NCBI GenBank assembly: GCA_947034895.1
Contig: OX344761.1
Coordinates: forward strand, 37,460,863-37,524,862
Direction: 5' to 3'
Origin: Rhytidiadelphus loreus
Lineage: Eukaryota > Streptophyta > Bryopsida > Hypnales > Hylocomiaceae
DNA: 64,000 nucleotides
The notes beneath the pieces are model-generated. The model had not been told where the DNA came from. It saw nothing but the letters and a program-made list of their open reading frames with translations, and made no database searches. Every line of letters starts with the position of its first letter. Position 1 is the first letter of the stretch. The translations under genes and the position numbers were made by a program. Below, piece after piece: positions 11,131 to 22,385 of this stretch.

Positions 11131-11891
11131 AGCTTGACAAGTTAAAGAAAAACAATTTTTTTGGCTACACGGTGAAAAGAGGCTACTTGGAAGGGTTGAG
11201 AAAGAAACCAGCCACTTCTATAGGGATGCAAGAGCTAATTAATCATGGACTAACAGTGAAGCAACGGGGCTTCATCTTGAGACTGCTATGGCACCTGGCT
11301 TGTCCACAAAAGCAGGCGATGTTGGCTTGGCAGATTCTTAACAGAGACGTAGTAACCGGGGAATGGCTGTCGTGGAGAATTCCACACGTTGACCACAGTT
11401 GTCCAATGTGTGGTTTTCAATTGGAGACCTCGACTCATTTACTCTGGAACTGCAGGTTCGCAAAGGAGCTGTGGCTAAAGGTTGATGCGTTCAGTTCTGT
11501 TTTTAGGGTTCCTACTATTAGGAGTTTCCAAGATGTGCTAATTGGCAAGATTTGTAATGAGTATGACAAGAAACTGGATGGTTATGTGTATGATTTCCAA
11601 CCTTGGGATATCCTTAGATCGTTCCTTCTTTGGCAGATTTGGATTGAGAGGTGTAATGCCAAATACAGTAACTTAGATTTCAGTTCCAACCGTGTAATGG
11701 GTGTGACTTGGGTGTTCACCATTCACACGGGGATGGCCATTAGAAGAAGCTTCATTTCTAGGATTAAAAACCAGGACAAACTCCAGTTGATCAAGATGCA
11801 GTTTGAGAAAGAGTGGTCTCCTATTTTTCTGCACCCGGGATTTAATTTGCCGGGGGCTCTGACTCTTGTAATTTTGCTTGTGTTTTTATGA
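11110..11891 (+). pseudogene. LINE C-terminal zinc-binding (zf-RVT) remnant
   Basis: An open frame of about 260 codons carries the reverse-transcriptase zinc-binding signature of plant LINEs: QKQAMLAWQILNRDVV, then a CPMCG pair near 11405 and HLLWNC near 11435, followed by WLKVDAF. Its long intactness compared with the rest suggests a fairly recent loss of function. It ends with a TGA at about 11889-11891. It begins right after the deletion that removed the polymerase core. Confidence 0.8.
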
Positions 11892-12775
11892 ATGGGGGCT
11901 TTGCGCTCCCGCCTTGCGACTTTCACAGCTAATGACGAAGCAACAAACACGATCCACTCCCATTTGAAACTACGGAGAATTTCAAACTTCCTTCCCGCCT
12001 CTTGTTGAATCATCAATCCGCTGTCGGCAGCTTTGTCCAGGAATGTCCAAACTCCGCGAGCTCACCATCGCCCTTTGAATCGCACATCAAACTGAACCTT
12101 ATTGCAACAAGATATTCTGTTTTTACAAAGATCAGCAGTAGAAATAAAATTCTCCGCAAGTGGATTCTTCTCGACGTTGTCGCGCAAGCTGTTGGAATCT
12201 TCGAGTCCCTTAAGTTAGGGTTATAGTACTCTCAGGTCTTTGATCAGGACATGGACTGGCGTGCGCTGGATGCGGCGCCTTGTCGTTGCGTGTGCTGCTT
12301 GGCATGGTTAGTTAGTCGTTGCGGCGATGAAGCTTGCAATACACGACGACACCCGCCACTATATATGGCCGAATCTTCAACACCACGGTCACGAGTGTGC
12401 GGGCGCCAGTCAGTCAAACGTGCATCCTTGCACGGTACCTGCAGGTCGATATTTTCGCTCTCGTCTCGTACGAGAGAACTGCTTCCCTGTCCGGCCGGGT
12501 CCCCTCGTGGAAGTTATTGCGAGTGGAGCCATTCGGATTCCTTCGTGGATAAGAAAAAACCGATTAAAGTAAAACTTGGTTAGCTTGCACACCAGCGCGT
12601 AATCGAGCGTGCATTCGACTTCTTCCCGGCTCAGTTGAAGACGTGATCGGTTGTTGGCTATGGAGTTACTTTGTAGCTACGATTATTTGTCGCACTTCTA
12701 AATTGTAAAACGTACTCCGGTGCGAGTTGAATCGGAGTATTCTCAGATTGCGAGTTGCGATTATTGAGAGACGAG
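11892..12775. other. LINE 3' flank and upstream region of the CLC gene
   Basis: This 0.9 kb has a more balanced base composition than the intergenic DNA. It must hold the LINE 3' end and the promoter and 5' leader of the CLC gene. Overlapping open frames at about 12250-12590 on both strands share no recognisable motif and look like leader composition effects. No convincing TATA box could be tied to a start. Confidence 0.4.
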
Positions 12776-15700
12776 ATGGAAGAAGCTGACTTTGGTTTTG
12801 ATGTGGAAGCTGTTGTTCCGTTGCTCATTGATCATGAGGACGAAGAGAGCATCCCGGGTGAGGAAGAAGAAGAAGAATTGTCGAATGGTGAATTTCTAGA
12901 CACAAATGAGGATTCAGACCAGGGCGATGTGGCAGTGGAGAGCCTTGACTATGATTCTATTCACAACGTGGTCCACGACCAGTTACTCACCAAGCAACAT
13001 CGTCGTCGTCTCTATGGGTTTGAACAATACCAATTTCACACTAATTATTGTACCGGGATTTTATTGATCATTGCAGTTGATTTATGTCCACCGCGATGCT
13101 GAGTGTGGGATCGGTCTGTTTACAAGTACTAGTGTCAGTGTCTTTATTACAATGGTTGAATTGCAATGCAGGTATACGGGACTCACACTTGCGAAGTGGT
13201 CGATTACAATTTTGATCGGACTTGTTGTGGGTATACCTTTTTATTATTCTGAATTATTCATGTTTGACGCCTCTAGGTTGACAGATTGTATGATTCTCCT
13301 GAGCTGGCGAGTAAATCTAATTGCAGAGTTTGAGGTTGAGCTAAGTCATCGTGTCCGATTTGTAGGATTGATTGCATTCCTTATCGAATCTTGTCAAGAG
13401 GTTATTATCACATCCAAGGTATTCTACATCCGATTCAGTAAACTTACAATCATAATGCATGCATGTTTAGGACGACTTCTTTCTTGCGTAGGTAGGGGCT
13501 TCATTGCTGCAACTCATTTCAGTGTAATTTGCTTTCGATTGGTTCAACGCCGCTAATTCATAGATTTTACATACTCATATACATGGCAACAGAACTGGGC
13601 TATGAATCTCTGCGGTTTGGTATTTGATTGTATAAGCATTCATGCTGCCGCAGAGAGAGTGGACAGAGAGATTGCTGCTTGAGCGTGGAAAATTAGGGCT
13701 TATTTTTCTGAACTATGCGGCCACAAGCGTGGCTCTGGTTCTTCTGTCGAGCTGTTTGGTTATCTTCTGGGCTCCAGCAGCCGCGGGCGGAGGGGTATGC
13801 TCTCTGCCTCTTGCTCAGATCCTGGACAATCCCAGCTGCCGGCCAGGTCATAGAATTATCAATTAGTAGATCGCACCACGGACAGCTGCATAGCTGTCCA
13901 TAATTTCCCTTGGTAGTGTAATATTGCTGAAGCTGTTGACATGGGCAGTCAGTATGAACTATTGTTGATGCTCCTCTTAATGATTGAATCCAGCTGGAAA
14001 CTAATTTATTGTGCAGGTAACTCTCGTCATGGCGTATCTGAATGGAAATGATATACCCGATTTTTTTCGGCACAGAACTCTCTTTACAAAAGTGTGTTCC
14101 TATTTCTGAAATTCCACTACTACTTCTCTCCTCTAATCCTGCTGGATATGTAGAGCTAAACAAAAGTGTGTGCATCTGCTTTCCCCTTTCTAATTGATGA
14201 CGGGTTTCCTCGTCTGTGATGTATTTGCAGATACTGGGCACTATCTGCACAGTGTCGTCTGGCTTACCGGTGCGCCTCCTTTCCACCTGCAGCTCAGCTT
14301 GCGCTATCCACGTTGCAGCTTGTTCTCAGGGCTTGAACATTGCCAGTGTGGTGTGCTGCGGTTTTTCGTTCCTGATGATTTTGATTTGTTGATTTGGGAG
14401 TTCATACTTTCTGGGCAGCTCTTTAAACCTTTCAGTTTGAAGTGGTTACATGCTGATTATTGTCTCATTCTCGTGCTCAGATTGGACAAGAAGGTCCCAT
14501 GGTTCACATTGGCGGTGCAATCGCATCTGAGCTGACGTGGATGCACGGCCCGTCTCCCACAAACAAGCTGCTCCAAGACGACGTCGTTCGACCTCCACAA
14601 CCTACCTGGCGAGAAAATGTTCTTAATCAACTTAGACCGAAAGCTTGGGCTTTTGTAAGTGCGGATCAAGAGTGATAGAATTTTTTTTCTATTTCACCAT
14701 TCGTCACTCAGAATCATTTAATTCAATTTATTGCAGTCTCCAGAATTATACTGAGGGCGGTATTTGTCAGGTTTAGGGTTATGTCATTCTCGAGTAAATC
14801 GAATTTACGTGTTTCGTGCAATGCAGGAATTCTATAACGATAAGGACCGGCGAGAATTCATTTCGGCTGGAGCCGCAGCTGGGTATGAGTCTGTTCTTCA
14901 GAATCTGGCATCATTCAGTTGACTAAAATTTGCAGAATCGTGTCGCTCTTATCTTTGCTGTTATCTACGCTATATCGCTGTTATTGCTTTAATTTAAACT
15001 GGCTACTAGAGTTCATGTATTGCAAATATCTTGATGTTTGAATGTCATATATTTCTTAATGTATCTATATTTGGACTCCAACTATTTCTTTCAACCAAGA
15101 AGAATCATGTGTTATGTTTGACAGCTTGGCAGCTGCTTTCGGTGCACCCATTGGCGGAGTCTTATTTTCTATGGAGGAAGCCTCCAGTTTCTGGTCCAGA
15201 AAGGTTTGCACTCTTTGGAGAAGATTCATTCTGTAACTATGCGAGTTCATATTCTTTACGGGAAATAGAACAACAATATGCAACTACTTTTGAGTGAAAA
15301 TATGTACCTTACCAGTTTTATGTGTTGATGGCTACTTGAGCAGGTCATGTGGCGGTCACTTTTATGCACAACATGTGCCACCATGGTTTTGTCATTGCTC
15401 AATCAACGGTATACTCTACTCTGATACAACTTTTGATTGATTCTTCAACTAACAAATCAATTATACTTGCTTCATAGACCATTAACCTCGCGAACTTCAC
15501 CTGGCCCCAAAAGAGTTTACTCCTGCTCATGAAATTGCTTTCTGGTGGCAGCTACTTTCATCACTTGTTGCTAATGCTATATAAGATGGTCTGGAATTAT
15601 GTGACAGGCAATTTTCATTCTCGTTACCTGGCACCATCTCCTTCGAAGGTCTAAAGGTAATTATCACTGTCGATTAAATTAAATTATGAATGCTTAGTGA

Positions 15701-18700
15701 TGAGATAAATTCCCACATTTACTGTGTTTTTACAGTGGCCTGCTAACTGCTCAATGCGATCTCGCCTTGTTTACATTCGCGTCCAATCTCTACATCGTCC
15801 CCATTTTGTGCGCACATGTTGAATGTCTGGGTCTAGGTTTCTGTGTCATATCTTTCCCAGGATAAAGAGGAATGACACTTTTTCATTTGTAGTCGTGGAC
15901 CGAATGTACCTAAAGTATCATGTCAGTACAAAGTAATACAACTACTCTAGAAATTTGCATTGAACGTGATATCGGTAATCCGTTCCTGAAAATTTGAAAA
16001 GATTAGATAGTCATTTCAGAAGTTGTTAATTGGCTTTGCTGGAGGTATCCAAAGTACAGAATTAGTGTGGGCACAAATTTTCTATTCTTCAATATCGTGT
16101 CTGTCTTGTGCCAGCCTGAGTTCGATTTCATAGACTTGCCGCTATTTGTGGTCACAAGCGTGTTTGCTGGTGTGATCGGTGCTTTTCTCAACATCTTCCA
16201 TGACTGGCTTGCTCGATTTCGACCGTCGTCAAAGCACAGAATTCGGAGGTTTGGTCCTCTCTTGACAAAAACCTAAATCTACTATTTCCATCATCTTATT
16301 AGTTTCCCTCTTATTGTTCATCAAATGCTGCGTGTCGAATCTGGTACTTAGATCAGAAGGTTGCTCTCATATGTTCAAACCTGCACAGCATGCATGTCAT
16401 GCGGGGACATGATCTAATTCATGATTTCAGTTCGCAGTTCACTAAGACTATAATTACTGCTTGACATTTATTTTGCAACTCTGAAAACAGTTTAAATATC
16501 GTCGTCAGGTGTCCTCATATTTCGAGTTGCGCGAAGAGGCGGGTGTTTATTAATTTTTTGTTATTTCTGTAAGGATGCAGGGTGCTGGAGGCTTGTCTTT
16601 TCACATTCATTTCAGCCATCGCCATTTTCATGCTGCCCCACTATTTTGGACATTGTCTACCCATCCAAAAAGGGTATGTGGATCGCATAGCTCAGAAATC
16701 TGAAAATGGTATCTTGGAATTCTTTCTTTACAGTTATATAAAGTTATTACAATAGTTTTCTATGCACAGTAGTTCGTGGTCTTTGAAATTGTCACTTCTG
16801 GGATTCACTTCTCTTCTGGATGTGAGGTTGTCTACGATCAAATAACTTAATATGATATTAATAATTTTATATTCTGCAGACAAGAGGGCGAAGAGTATTG
16901 GTACAGATATACGTGTCCGCTACCAGATCTGGAAACAGGGGTTCAATACTACAATGACCTAGCATCTCTCTACTTTGCCGTTCCAAGTCAGGTTCTTTTA
17001 AGACATCTCACTTGAAATTTTTGACTGTTGAGTATAATCGAAATGCGTGCTCACTTTTGTAAGAATTTTGCCTTTGTGGAGGACTAGGGTATAACTTGTG
17101 TTGAATGGCGGTCTCTTGATTAATTAATTAGTTTGACTAGTTTGAACTCGACGTTGAAAAAGAAAACGGTTGACTCGTTTCAGACAATCCAACAGCTTCT
17201 CGCATTAGGAGCGGGTGCTGGCGATTCTCCATTCTCCATTCCTAGTCTGGCCATTCACTCGAGTTCTTTTTTGGTTCTGTTCATTTTAGCCTACGGCATT
17301 GCGACTCCAGGCGGTATTTTTATGCCTTCCATCATGGTACTCTTTTTCCCCTGTATGATGCTATACAGGCCTTGGTGTGCAATCACATCTCAAATGCAGG
17401 GCTTTGATTTTCTGCTGTCAGCTTGTTTGAAATTATGTCTGAAAGAACACAAGCATGATAAATTGTACGGATTATATGCTTTGCACTCAGAGAGATTCAT
17501 GAGAGCTGTACGTTTAGAAGCTAGTGAAAAACCCTAGGCATTTATTCGCTCCTCACTCACGTTGACTGCTAATCAGGTTGGCGCATCTTTTGGAGCATGT
17601 CTGGGGCGCGTTTTTGAGCTCTTATTCCCACGGTAAGAGATTCATCAGTACATACTTTTCCTAGACTTGACAGCTATTAAGTACAATTCCTACCTGTTTT
17701 AAGTGATTCAAAATCTTTGTATAGTTTGAATGTTTGTAGCTTGAAGAAAACTGCTTGCTCATCTACGAGCTTTGAGTTTCAATATACCTTATGAAGTACT
17801 ATTCAAATCTGAACATGTGTAGATTAGTTCTTACCACATTTGGATTACATGGCCATGGCATTAACTGCATACATAATTTTTCGGTTCCAGGCATAAGCTT
17901 ACTGAGGTCCTCTGTTCATAACTTGATGAATGTCCTGGCATCTGGTGATTGGCTTGCAGGTGGCCGATACAACCGGGAATGCATGCGCTTGTGGGGGCGA
18001 CTGCTATGCTTGGTGGAGTTTTTCGATCCTCCATTTCCTTGGTAAACTAGTGCGGTGTTAAATTCTTATCCAGTTCTGAGCATCAATATGTCTTTACTTT
18101 GGATAAAGAATAGGATATTGATCTTGGAACAAGTTGAACTCTTTTGACATTGGCCCCTTGTTCTATTTGGCTATCCCTGTGGTGTGGACGTCTAGAAAGC
18201 ATGCTGAATGTGTACATGAATCCATTTCCGTTGATGGGATCGGTTAACGCAGAGTGGTGTTGTAGTGACGAAGTTTTAGGTGGCAAATGCGTGCAGGTGG
18301 TGATAATGGTAGAGGGCACAGGGGGAATCGAGTTCTTATTGCCAGTTATACTTGCGATTGTCCTCTCCAATTGGGTTGCCCATCACATTCATTCTGCAGG
18401 GGCGTATGAATCCGACTTGGAGCGAATTGGTGGGGTTCATTTTCTGCAAAGTGAGCCTTCACAAAGGCTTCACTTGATCACGGCTCGGGACATCATGGCA
18501 CCAGATGTGATATGTTTTAACGAGGTAATCGCAACCTTGAGACTGAAATGATATAGAGATCGTCAATAATTCTACTGAGATTAATACCAATTATATGTTA
18601 GTAATCAATTGGTTAAGACTCTCATCTTATCGGTTTTTTTTTTTCAGACTACCTCCGTGGCAGAGGTGGTGGAAGTACTTCGTGAAACATGCCACAATGG

Positions 18701-21247
18701 CTTCCCTATCATTCGACACACCAATGGACATGCTGATCACCTGGATGGTCAGATTGTGGGTGTAATGTTGAGGCATCAGATATTGTTGTTATTAGAGCAA
18801 CGAGCCTTTCTTGAGATGGATACCCAAATGTTGCATTGTCACGGTAGTGGTAATTATTTACAATTGCCGCGGTTGAAGAAGGAGCACAAGTTGTTGGACC
18901 GACTCATGCATGTGTATCACCACAGTCATCATCCCCATCAGCGATACTTAAGCTCACGGCCTGAAGCTGTCGATGAATTAGAAATTGATGAACTGCTCTT
19001 TAAGGTATGACTGATCTCTCAATTCCAACTGTAATCATGCTATAGAAATCATTGCGAAGAAGTGATTGACTGATTGACTGTTACGTCTCTGTGATACATT
19101 TTGAGAATAGCAAATGATCTAGTTCCTTGTTGATCGACATGGAGACCATGACCTTCATTTTCTCGTCAGTTCATACTAGTCTCGTGGCGTGCATTATTCC
19201 AGGACTCATTACAACCAACCATGAACGGCAGTAGTAGCACTCAAAGCCTTGAAGAAGGTAATTGTAAGAACCAGGATATTCACCAGGCTTCGCAATGTTC
19301 AGGCAAAGAATTAGCAATTGATTTCCGGCCATGGATGAACCGCGCTCCTTTGACGGTACAGCGTTGAAAACTTACCCTATGATATTTTCCAAGGACGATG
19401 AAACTTAAGTGGAAGAAGTGGTATGGTGATTATTCAGAATGGAATTCAAGTAGATCTCTTATGCGTTAGAGACATAAGAATTAGCTGTGCTACAATGAAG
19501 ATCTTTTTTGTTTTAGGTCCACTTAAGCTCCACTGCTGCCAGTCTGAATGGAATAGTCATGGCCACGAATCACTTGCTGTGTAGCCGGTGTAATTGGCAG
19601 CGCTACTGTTGAATCTTACTTCCAGTCGGTGTTGTCTCATTTTGATGTTGCAGGTTTGTGCTGAGACCTCAGCGCGGCGTGCCTACATCATTTTCCGAAC
19701 ACTGGGTCTAAGACATCTGTGCGTGACGGATGCAAGCAACAGGTCAGGTTCTAACTTTGACACGTAAATCGATGCCTCCTGATTTAATGAAGATGAGCAG
19801 TGCATCAAATACTATTAACCCCTCAAGGCCCCGGGCCTTTTGGGATTTAAAAACAGCATAGCTTTTGAAGTGCTATAAATCTAAATGTCACTGAGTTATA
19901 TAGATCTTAACCGTACAATCTTGTAGTGCACATGTTTTAGATGGCATGGATCAAATTTGAAGTCATTTGACCGTGTAGATTGAAATATTATAATGTTTTA
20001 GTGTTGAAAAAGGATGCTGAAATTTTCCTAAAAACACATTTGGAGGTGAAATTTGAATTCTAAACCTTCTCAAATGAAAAAACTTTGAACTACAAAGTGT
20101 TTGAAAATCAGCATACCAATACATTGGTGAAAAAAAATATCATTCAATTAACTCATTTTGTCTACAAAACGGCTTTGAAATGTCAAGAAAAGTTGCCAGA
20201 AATTACATCCCAAAAATTACATCCAAGGCTGAACCTCCTACTAAAATGCCTCTTAGTCACTCATTATTTCTTGGATTGATATGAAATTTTATTGACACAA
20301 ACTAGACCAGTATGTGCAACTTTTCCAAAAAGAATTATTGAAAACAGGCATTGTATGAAGAAACAGGCTGCCAAAGTTCACTATAATGAAAACTATTAAT
20401 GAAAACTATTAGGGTTTTGAACTTCGAATTGCTCCCAAACATCCCAAACAACCTAGATTGATATGAAAATTTTACTACAAGAACTAGGCTTCAAGGGGAA
20501 CATAATACAACAAATTTTATTGAAAAAGACCACTGTATGAAGGGAATACAAGCCCCCAAAGCTGCAGCCAGCTGCAGCCATCAAGTGCAGTTTTGTGAAC
20601 TCAAATTGTACTTGTGAAATTCGATTGGATTTCAAGAAACTAATACATCTTGTATTGATCTGAAAATTTTACCACAAAAACTAGAAAAGTATGCGCAACT
20701 TCTCCAACAAGTTTTATTGAATTTGGACATTAGATGCAAAAGTTACATTACTTTGAATTAGACTCGAACTATGAGAGGCTCATTTTGAGCCCCTTGGGCG
20801 TTGAGGGGTTAATGATGCAGCGAATCACAGGGAGTTTATCTTTGATTTCCGAATTGTCATTCCCGATTTTAGCCTCTGGTTTTCTCTGTTTGCTGCTTTT
20901 GCCTGATTTCCCTTCCCTCATGCAAAACCACCTGGGAAACAGCTGATATTCTCGCAAGGGAAACCAGGATAATCTCCCTGTGAATCAATCGCCACTAGTT
21001 CTGTTTTTTTTTGACTCGGCAGCGGGGAGATATCAGTGCATGACCTTGTAACTCGGTGGTGTTGGGGTGAAGGTTGGTGGGCATGATAACGAGGAAAGAC
21101 ATCGCCAAAACGCACAAGGATGAGTTGGAATATCTAGTGGACTCGGATACCCAAACAGACGGAGATAACAGCCAGTCCAGCTTCGGAGGAAAATATTCGA
21201 TCTTCACCGAAAGAACAGCTCGAGATGTTCTCTTTTCCTTACCGTGA
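12776..21247 (+). CDS. CLC-7-like chloride channel / anion-proton exchanger (22 exons)
   Basis: Exons read by eye: 12776-13017, 13172-13230, 13366-13418, 13654-13794, 14017-14091, 14231-14269, 14481-14654, 14827-14882, 15125-15203, 15344-15408, 15608-15656, 16115-16248, 16581-16673, 16880-16991, 17184-17336, 17577-17632, 17960-18041, 18297-18524, 18649-19004, 19203-19355, 19654-19742, 21073-21247; about 887 residues. The acidic N-terminus leads into membrane segments. Family motifs include [10 protein letters not shown] (about 156-165), [12 protein letters not shown] (about 205, gating glutamate kept), [28 protein letters not shown] (proton-pathway glutamate kept) and GGIFMPS (about 501). Two CBS domains follow (ARDIMAPD near 618; [10 protein letters not shown], then GMITRKDI in the last exon). 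The match to the CLC-6/7 branch suggests an endomembrane anion/proton exchanger. The GSGIP selectivity motif is changed to GGGVT. ATG 12776 is the first in frame after an upstream stop-free leader without ATG. Confidence 0.92.
19815..20812. mobile_element. 998-bp TTAA-flanked inverted-repeat element in the last CLC intron
   Basis: The left end TTAACCCCTCAAGGCCC and the right end, read in reverse complement as TTAACCCCTCAACGCCC, are nearly identical over about 17 bp and start and finish with TTAA. The interior is AT-rich, has no transposase, and contains about three diverged copies of a segment including TTGATATGAAAATTTTA (near 20275, 20457 and 20657). It lies wholly inside the intron 19743-21072 of the CLC gene, so the coding frame is untouched. 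It looks like a non-autonomous DNA transposon. Confidence 0.75.
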
Positions 21248-22385
21248 AATGCTCAAACTCACTAGGGCTGCCATTTACCACATGATCCCAACTGTTGCGT
21301 ACTGTACATGTTCCATACTGCGGTAATGGAGCTGCACAACGAGATTTTCTTTCGAACAACAGCAGCTACTTTCTCAATCACATTTAAAACCTGTCAACAA
21401 AATGAGGGAATTTTGCCCTTAATTGGCCGCAGTTGAAGGTTGCCACAAGGCATTGGCAACGATTTACATTCCATGATACTTGGAGCTCACAAGTTCCTCT
21501 ATTCTTTTTGTACAAAAGCAACTACGGTTAAGACCCCATCGCATGGGGACATTACCTCCTACCTTGCTCCAAATTCTTTTGGACTCGTCTTAAACCTGCA
21601 ATCCTTCATGCACAGTAGATTGGATTGCTCTGGACATTTCTTTGTATAAGAAAAGATTTGAATTCTTTTGAACACTTCATCATGGAGAATTGCAATGTGT
21701 TTTTCTTTCGGCACAAGATGCACAATGGCAATGGGAAACTCCATCCCAAACTCATCACAGATTCTTCACCAATTTCATAGAAATTCGATTTTCCCATTTC
21801 AACGACCACTTTCTGGCTTCCCAGTAGCTCATTCACCACCTCATGAACCTCAAGCGCCTTCAGTGCATCGGTTTCTCTCAAATGACATGCTCCATATAAT
21901 ACGATTCCCACAATTCCTGCTATTTAAATAGATTACGATTCCTATTAATTGCATTTCTTCTAGTCTGGCAATAATCACTGCAAAAGATGCTTCAATTTTG
22001 GAATCTGTGCACCCTTGCACTGTTTCATGAGCATGTATAAAGCACCCCTTGCTTTACACCGATAGCTGTAACTCAATTAACAAAAACTCCTGAATTCCCG
22101 GACATGGAACCACAGTTCGTGATTCAAATCTCAGTTTAGTTTAGCTTTGCTAATTGAACACACAAAATCTCCCACGACAGATCGGAGCTTGGTGCACCCA
22201 CTAGATTCTCGTAATACTGTTGATTTGCTATACTCCACTAACAAAATTCTGGTGAAAACGCTACAAGAGTAATGACTGAAATAATCATCAAAGGATACCA
22301 ATAATATGCTTTCAATGGAAAGAAGAAAATAGACAAAGCGCCCTCACTGACCCTTTGTTGGAATCTCAATTCTTGCACAGGTGGT
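21248..22385. other. Convergent 3' region between CLC and listerin genes
   Basis: Both neighbouring genes end into this 1.1 kb, which should hold their 3' untranslated regions. Open frames at 21440-21930 on both strands are short and carry no motif I recognise. One - strand frame (about 21560-21911) looks mildly protein-like but is broken by stops and has no clear start, so I do not call it a gene. Confidence 0.5.

Larger units (their letters stand above)
5930..11900 (+). mobile_element. Decayed LINE (non-LTR) retrotransposon, interrupted
   Basis: Pieces of a plant LINE lie in the usual order on the + strand: an ORF1-like region (about 6060-7200), an endonuclease (about 7226-8006), the start of the reverse transcriptase (about 10371-11130) and a C-terminal reverse-transcriptase zinc-binding region (about 11110-11891). 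Base composition is more even than in the flanking AT-rich DNA. Frames are broken by stops and shifts, a large internal deletion removes the central palm of the polymerase, and a 2-kb element sits between endonuclease and polymerase. It cannot be autonomous. Both outer ends are approximate, and I see no clean poly(A) tail or target-site duplication. Confidence 0.85.

Noticed and set aside
12251..12592. Overlapping open frames of 60-110 codons on both strands before the CLC gene
   Set aside because: No motif, heavy overlap on both strands and position in the 5' flank point to composition effects.
19741..19860. Apparent frameshift at the CLC C-terminus, with an LTRKS-like peptide read in the +1 frame near 19748
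   Set aside because: A proper donor (AACAG|GTCAGG) at 19742 and an acceptor at 21072 lead to an exon reading [14 protein letters not shown] in the correct phase, so the gene is intact and the nearer LTRK is chance.
21560..21911. Possible gene relic on the - strand between the CLC and listerin genes
   Set aside because: Mildly protein-like, but with a stop inside, no start, no splice sites and no recognised family.
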